From positions 13,340,366 to 13,404,365 of the forward strand of contig ML682037.1 of NCBI GenBank assembly GCA_007922195.1: DNA of 64,000 bases, given 5' to 3'. Positions 57,801 through 64,000 of this stretch are shown here, one piece after another (position 1 is the stretch's first letter; the number at the start of each line of letters is the position of its first letter). A model generated the notes under the pieces. That model was not told the origin of the DNA and did not search any database. It worked only from the letters and a program-made list of their open reading frames with translations. Both the position numbers and the translations under genes were made by a program. The DNA is from Podocnemis expansa. Lineage: Eukaryota > Chordata > Testudines > Podocnemididae.

Positions 57801-60800
57801 TCAGAGGATACACAAATGAGCAGTTCAGTTTGTATCCATTAGCTTGAAAGCAACAGCCATGCAGCTGCAGCCACAGATGCGCCATTTCATTATACAAGTA
57901 ATAATAGATTTTCTTAAAGCGCTTTCTAAAACACAAGACAGGGTCATGATTTTTCCAGTTATTCCCTTTGACACGGTCAAGGCTTAGAGAGGGAAAATGA
58001 CACAATCACTTTCAAAAGTCAGCAACTTATGCAGAAGTCAAAGCATGCAAACCACAGGAGTGGTAAACTGCAGCATTTTTTTAATGAACTACAGCTGGAT
58101 CAACAGTGAAGTTTGCACCTAGAAACCTTGTGCACTAATAACATGAGTCTCTACTGCCTGAGTTAAAAGAGCAACTCTAAGCTGACAGCTGTAATAGGCA
58201 CTGGTCCTTTCATGAGGACCGGGCACCAGCAGGGGAACCAAGTTCCACACAGGCAGTTAGAAATGTAAAAGTAGCCAGCTCAAGCATCCCAGGGAATGCA
58301 GCAGAGACCCTGTGAAGTGCCTAGTGTGGAGTGTCTCAGGTGTTTGGCCTGTCTTCATATAAATGCTGGCTGGCTGCCATCTGCCAAGTGTATTAAGGCC
58401 AGGGTCAAACACCACTTCCCAAACCATGAAATTGACTTTGATTTTTTTTTCTCTTGCTCATGTTGATAGCATTTTGCATTTTGCCTTTTTCTTCTGCAGT
58501 GCTTGTCTGAGGATTAAGCAGCTGGGAGTCTGGAGTGAGTGAGATTCCCTCTATCCCTTCCCCTTTGCCATGCAAATGGAGAAAATTAATCTTCCATCCT
58601 CCTCTGATATTTGTGCTGAATTACAAGCTGGGAATGGAGATAAAGTGTGAGCAAAAGGAAAGTACAGGTACGGCAGAGAGCCTAGCCGCCTGGCACAGGC
58701 CTTTGTCCGCACAGATAAAGGCTTTCCTGTGTCATGCATAATTCACCAGCCATCACCTCCTCCCATTTCTGCATCAGCTTATTTCTGTGTCCCAGAGTCT
58801 GGATCGCTGGTCTCTATTTTAACTGCTTGACTCCTACAGTTATTTAAAATCCTCAACACTTGTATTTCTGTGTCTCTGTTGATGCAGGTATGTGCGTGTG
58901 TGCACACGAGTGTGAATGTGAGCGAGCGAGAGCATGAATCCTGAGGATGGTAGGATGGTAATGCATATTTTCCTGCTTGCTAGAATCTGGTGGGTTGTGA
59001 TCGTGTGCATGTACACCGTGTCCATACTGGTGTGGTTATGATTGTGTTAGAATGCTTGTTTATGCTACTGTGTTTGTGCCTAAAGCCATGTGCATGTTCA
59101 CAGGTTTCTGTACGTGGATCTACAAACGTACGGTACTGTTCTAGGACAGATGCCTGCAAGAGCAAAACGATCACTTGACCTCTGCCATGGAGGCATGTGA
59201 AGTTGATTGCTTTTACGTGACGTTGGCATCATGTGCCTCAGCAAAGGGCAGTGGCACAGACTTTTGACTGTATTAATACCACTTGAGCTGTAACATGGAC
59301 CTTCTTCTTCTTACAGAAAGACCCGAAAAACCCCAAAGTTTTGGTAAGGTTTGGATAATCATTTTGTTCCAACACTTGGCGAACATCATATGTCACAACC
59401 CATTCCATCCAGTCACAGATCTAGTGCTGAATCTGGTCCAAAGCAAAACCACTTCATCCAACAACAGTGCTCGGTCAACCTTCTGCATGGCAGATACAAA
59501 GTAATAGGGCCAGAACAACCACTTCAGATGGATTTCCTAGGGGCATCTCCTGGCAGAACTTCTCAAGATCTTGTTGGGGCTTCTGGTGACCAGGGTGCAA
59601 AGATCCTGCACTGATGAGGCAGGGAGGTGGAATGTACAACGCACACCCTCATATTGTGATCTGACAGGTTTTTAATTCTGTGCACATTACAAATGACATC
59701 TCTGTTCTCAAACTTGGCTGGATCCCTGGTCAGTTTGCTTAAGTGAAGCCTGAGTGATCTGTAAATAATTTTTAGATTTCATTTCACCTACAAGTGAACA
59801 AAAATCTACAGCTTTTCTGAAGCATGAAGAATTTGGATCTACTTAGGTAGAAGGATTTCACTGGGATTGGGAATGGGGAAGTTGAATTTTCTCTCTCCTT
59901 GCTATTTTTCTCCTATGTCTGTTTCCCAGGGATGTCATCAAAAAGCCTCCTCACATGAACGGAGACAACACATTGACACCAGAAATCATAGGATGTGACA
60001 TGATGATGATAAGCCTTCTGTACCCACACAGACAGTAAAAGCCACAGAACAGTCTTCCTTGTGGCTCCAGTGCAGAGCCATTTGCAAAGAAGATAAAAGT
60101 GTGTAAAAACTACAGAACATGGATTCCAGAGACCAGGGGACAATAATAAGGAAAAAGACACAGTAAGGGGTGGTCAGGGTTATTGGATGGTGCTCTTGGT
60201 CAAAATATGACATGGGAGTGGGACATGCATTCAGGAGTATTTGTCCACAATCCCCTTTTATATACCTGCTGAGCAAACCCCTTTGTTGCTTCGTCTTATT
60301 CCACATGTTGTCATAATGGACTTGCAAATTCCTTTGACCCCCTGCTCCACTATCTGTATGATGATGGTATTTGTAGGCTGTTTTGCAACCAAAGAGGTAG
60401 TCTAATTTGGGGATGCTGCAGTGGTGAATACAGTATAAATGCCTAGATAAAGAGAAATGCAGAAATAGGGCAGATTAGATCTGATGGGAAAACATAACCG
60501 GATGGATGGACAGTTACTCGATTCAATAGCAGTTTAAGTACCATAGACCATGAAACTAATACATACAGTTCTTCATGCCTTGTACCAATTAAGACTAATT
60601 ACATGTCACACTAACTCAGCTCAAGCCACATGGTTATGCTCTGTGACTTCCACTGCCTATTAACATATCATGGAGCTGTTTTGTGGAGCACTGTAGAACA
60701 GTTTATCCCTTTCATGCCAGTTTTGCATGAAAGACAGCTAGTATTCCCAGAGGGGACATCACCATCCATGGTGTCCAGCACAGAATGCTACTTTGAATCT

Positions 60801-61227
60801 GCTGTGGTTTTACCAGATATGTGGAAAGATACTTGCCTGATCTCAAGAAGTGGAGGGAAGTTTATGTGGGGGTGGTGCTGGAGCAGACCTGCACAACATG
60901 TGGTGTATTCTCTTGCAAATGAGTTTTCCTTAGACCAAATAACTTCCTTTTCTTGAGGCATGAAACATGGAATAACCTTGGTTGCCCCTAGTCACAGGCC
61001 TATCACAGGCACCTGCTTAATTATTTCTGCTTTGTAAACTGAAATGCTGCAGCAACTTCAATAACTGCTGCTATGACTAATTGGGGCGATTATTATATGA
61101 TCTGGAGTAACTGTTGCAGCTGGTTTTCTCTGGGGAGCAACATTGAGATCATTGGTACTCGGGGTTATTTGTAGCACTTTACATGGCATTTTTAATGCCT
61201 TTAGAAGTGATTGTGATCCGGCCATGT
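57801..61227. other. Non-coding stretch, no gene recognised
   Basis: No exon or element ends recognised. A GT-rich patch occurs at about 58885-58930. The longest chance frames (about 110 codons) have no recognisable domain. Confidence 0.4.
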
Positions 61228-61345
61228 TCCCCAATTTGGCACTAGCCCACAATATAGGGAAGGTCCTGGGTTCAATTCCCAGGGGGTTGGACTCGATGAT
61301 CTCATGAGGTCCCTTCCAGCCCTATGATTTGATTTGATTTGATTT
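61228..61345 (+). mobile_element. tRNA-derived SINE with CR1-like 3' tail
   Basis: A pol III B-box-like GGTTCAATTCC lies at 61269-61279. It is followed by GGGGGTTGGACTCGATGATC and CTCATGAGGTCCCTTCCAGC, the typical 3' end of turtle CR1 LINEs, and then a (GATTT)n tail at 61326-61344. This is the structure of the tortoise pol III SINE family, mobilised by CR1. The A box is not clear, so this copy is probably 5'-truncated. Confidence 0.7.
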
Positions 61346-61469
61346 TGATGCAATATGCCAGATTAGTGTTGGGCCAAATTCTGTTGTGACAGAAGCAGGT
61401 TTAACTTCTTTCTTTCAGGGTAACCCATGGTCACAGCACAGTTGGCCATGGTCCTAGATCTTAAAAGCA

Positions 61470-61660
61470 CTTTACAGGCATTGATTAATTATGCTTCACA
61501 ATCCCTCTGTGAGCAGGTCTGCTTCCTTAACTCAGTCTTTCAGAGAGGGAAACGGGAACAACAGGGGGCAGGGACTCAGCCATGGTCATATAGGAAAATC
61601 AGTGACAGAGCTAAGTTTAGGACTAAAATGCACCTTACTTCCAATCACATGTTCTAACTC
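61470..61660 (+). repeat. Old L2/L3-type repeat fragment
   Basis: AAAGCACTTTACAGGCATTG is followed by AGAGAGGGAAACGGGAACAA and GGTCATATAGGAAAATCAGT. Same phrase order as 42640 and 55838. Confidence 0.4.
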
Positions 61661-64000
61661 CTCTTTTTCTGAAGTCCCTGGATATAGCCTGGACTGGGAA
61701 AATGTTTGCAGTGAGTAAATGATGCCAAGGTTCTGTTTGTCTGTCTGTACATCCCCTAGATAGCAGTTTAAGACAGGAAGCAAACAGATTTTTTAACAAA
61801 GACTGGAAGCTTTACCAACAGGGTTATTAGAAAGACTAGATCCAACTCAGAGGTGAGGAAAATTCCTTCCTAATGAGACCCAAGGCAGCTTAGCTAAGCA
61901 GACCCTGTCTGCTGCCAACTGGCCTAGCACACCCAAGTGCTACAGTGGCAGAGCCAGCTCCCAAGTGACACTAATCCCCTTACTTAAAAATATTTTTGTT
62001 ATAGTTTGTTCTGATGCTTTTTAATCTTGCAGCTGTTTCATGGAAGAGTCAAACGTTCTTGCCTATTTCATTATCAGCAAGTGGCAAATCAGAACCCCCA
62101 CTGATAACGCGTAAAGGATCCACTTTAAGGGACACTCAGTTATGTCCCCTTGAGCATCCATCCCTTTAAGAGATCAGGAGACCTCAGTTTGCTGTTTTTA
62201 AGAAAATAAAACCAATCCCCCACCCCACACACCCCCAAAATGCAAACGGGTAAGGTCCCAACATTGCACCCACTGAAGTTTTGCTGCTGAATTCATTAGC
62301 AGCAGAAATGCGTTCTTAGATTTTAATGTTTTCTCACTGCGTAACTACTGTGCTATGCTTGGAACTCTCACCAGGTCATCATTTCTTCTGCCTTCTCCAG
62401 CCAGCCCCTACCCAATCACCTCAGTTGGATGTGGCGATATGCAGGAGCCAACCAAGAAGAATTTCTGCATCCAGGGTGAGAAATACAAACTTGACCAATA
62501 CTCTGTGTCAAGGCAACAACAGAGGGAGGCTCTATCTCACAGGGGTTGGCATAGGGGACAGGCAACAGATGCTACTGGATTCTAATCCTGGCTCTTGATG
62601 AGAATGTGGTCGATTAGTTAGTGCAGGAACTATTACTTTGGGACTGCTAGGTTTATTCCTAGCTTTGAGGGAATGTGCGATTTTGATTTTCACCACTGGA
62701 TCTGACTCGTTATGTGAGCTGAGAAAGAAATTGCACTCTCTATGCTTTGGCTTCTGCACCCTTAAAAACAGAGATAGTTCTGACCTGTTGTGAAGCAAGG
62801 GTATTGATATTTGCTTTCAGTATATCATTCTGGCAGTAGATGGTGCATGTGTGTGAGAGAGTTGCAGGCGGGGCAGTTTTCCCTGGTAAACAAAGGAGAC
62901 AAATCAGAAAATCAAGCTGTGTGGAAACCCATCTGTTTATGTTTATAGTTGCTTCATTTAATAATTATTTCTAATTTGAGAGACTGTGATTCTGGAGATC
63001 ACAACAGCAGGTTTATAAAGCTTTGCTCACTGATTTTTTTTTGACAAGCAATCCAACATCCTGAGTTGAAAGGGGCTATTCATGTTGCCACTAGGGTATC
63101 TATCACATCACTGCTTCTGGTTGACAGGGACCTCAGACCTGGTGCCAAGCCAGTCTACGGTAGGGTGAGCATCTTATGCTGCTTCAACAACTTCCTCATG
63201 TTACAGCAAAATTGACAAATCAAAACTTTTACATTCTGCATCAGAATATCCAGTCAAATATTAAACATCATGTCATGTTGTGATGACCTTTAGTTCCCTG
63301 CAAAGTTATCTGGGCACTCGGTGTCCCACAGGCCAGGCTGGCGGCCTATGTCATGACTCAAGCAAAACAACAGCAGCCCAGGAATCTGAATTACCAGGAA
63401 GGAATGGAACCTCTGACATTCCCATAAAGGCACCCAAATCATTCCCTTGGTTAATGCCAGCTCCATCCCTTACCTGAAGCGTCCCTTGAAACGTAAGAGC
63501 CAAGACAAATATAGAAGGGATTCTTTATTAAAGTTGCTGGACACAGACAGACCTTGTGGTTCTCTCTGTGCTGTGTCTTCACACAGAGTGTCTATGTTCT
63601 GGAAAGCATTTAACCCAGCAGTCACTGAGTAGACTACTTATGACACCAACAGCCCCAGGCCAGGTAGCAGATTCCCAGCAAACTGAATCCTGTCACAAAC
63701 ACAGGAAGGTTTACTGAGCAGAGGCAGACTTTGTTATTGTCCATCTGATCAATCATAATTCAAGGCCCCTTTATTCCTAAAAATTGAGCCCTGGTTCTGT
63801 GCAGAAAGATTTATTCAGAAATTTTAATGAAACAAAACAAAACAAAAAAAAGGCAAAGTAAAGGGCCTTCTGCAGCAGATGGATTGTCTGATGCACTGGA
63901 CTAGTTATGAGACAAAACTGATGGAGAAGGGAGAGTATGGAATTGGCCCTTTATCTCCTGAGCACTGGTGGACAAACCCTTCTACAGTATTCACTTACAG
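61661..64000. other. Non-coding stretch to the window end
   Basis: No gene recognised. A short (AAAAC)n tract lies at about 63830-63850. Confidence 0.4.

Noticed and set aside
59283..60327. Frames of 70-113 codons on both strands as a possible gene
   Set aside because: No domain, no consistent strand, and no splice signals of note.
1..64000. CRISPR arrays, operons, prophage or bacterial-type genes
   Set aside because: No direct-repeat/spacer arrays or clustered bacterial genes; the window is clearly vertebrate nuclear DNA.

Overview
This window is 64 kb of vertebrate nuclear DNA, most likely from a non-avian sauropsid and probably a turtle. There are no compact operon-like genes. One long, nearly uninterrupted protein-coding exon sits in a large, mostly AT-rich non-coding landscape full of decayed transposable elements. 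These include CR1-type LINEs, a pol III SINE with a CR1-like tail, hAT-type elements with 8-bp target duplications, a DIRS1-like retrotransposon, and a Penelope-like short retroelement. That mix is typical of turtles and their relatives and atypical of birds or mammals. The species call is inference.

The one gene recognised is FIGNL2 (fidgetin-like 2), on the + strand at 15985-18202. It is an AAA ATPase of the meiotic clade and a microtubule-severing-type protein, encoded on a single large exon behind a strong splice acceptor (15945-15973). The reading frame is broken once, in a run of eight G at 16915-16922. Both sides of the break match the family closely, so a one-base homopolymer error in the assembly is the simplest explanation. 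A long AT-rich 3' untranslated region appears to follow. Upstream, 1-15940 has no recognisable exon. It probably holds an intron and regulatory DNA, including a non-repetitive homeodomain-motif-rich block near 11230-11435.

Region by region: 1-3012 is a cluster of hAT elements, one nested inside another. 3013-15940 is mostly unique-looking DNA with a few old SINE fragments and two more hAT elements, including a GC-rich one at 14454-15004. 15985-19500 is FIGNL2. 19500-37270 is non-coding, with a CR1 fragment, palindromic short elements and MITEs. 37277-37380 is a (GT)n tract holding a 10-N assembly gap. 37462-42171 is a decayed DIRS1-like retrotransposon with gag-like, reverse transcriptase/RNase H and tyrosine recombinase remnants, framed by inverted terminal repeats. 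44640-45722, 50405-52877 and 56880-57800 are CR1 remnants that have themselves been hit by later insertions. The rest, to 64000, is non-coding.

The most interesting signal is a short (about 130-175 bp) repeat family found at least six times (2693, 28597, 35172, 47473, 49566, 57456). Its clearest copies have 11-13 bp target site duplications. It often carries an inverted partial copy of itself at one end. Its body contains the hammerhead-ribozyme core pattern CTGANGA, a GTGGGA/TCCCAC stem, then GAAA. This combination points to a Penelope-like element terminal repeat.
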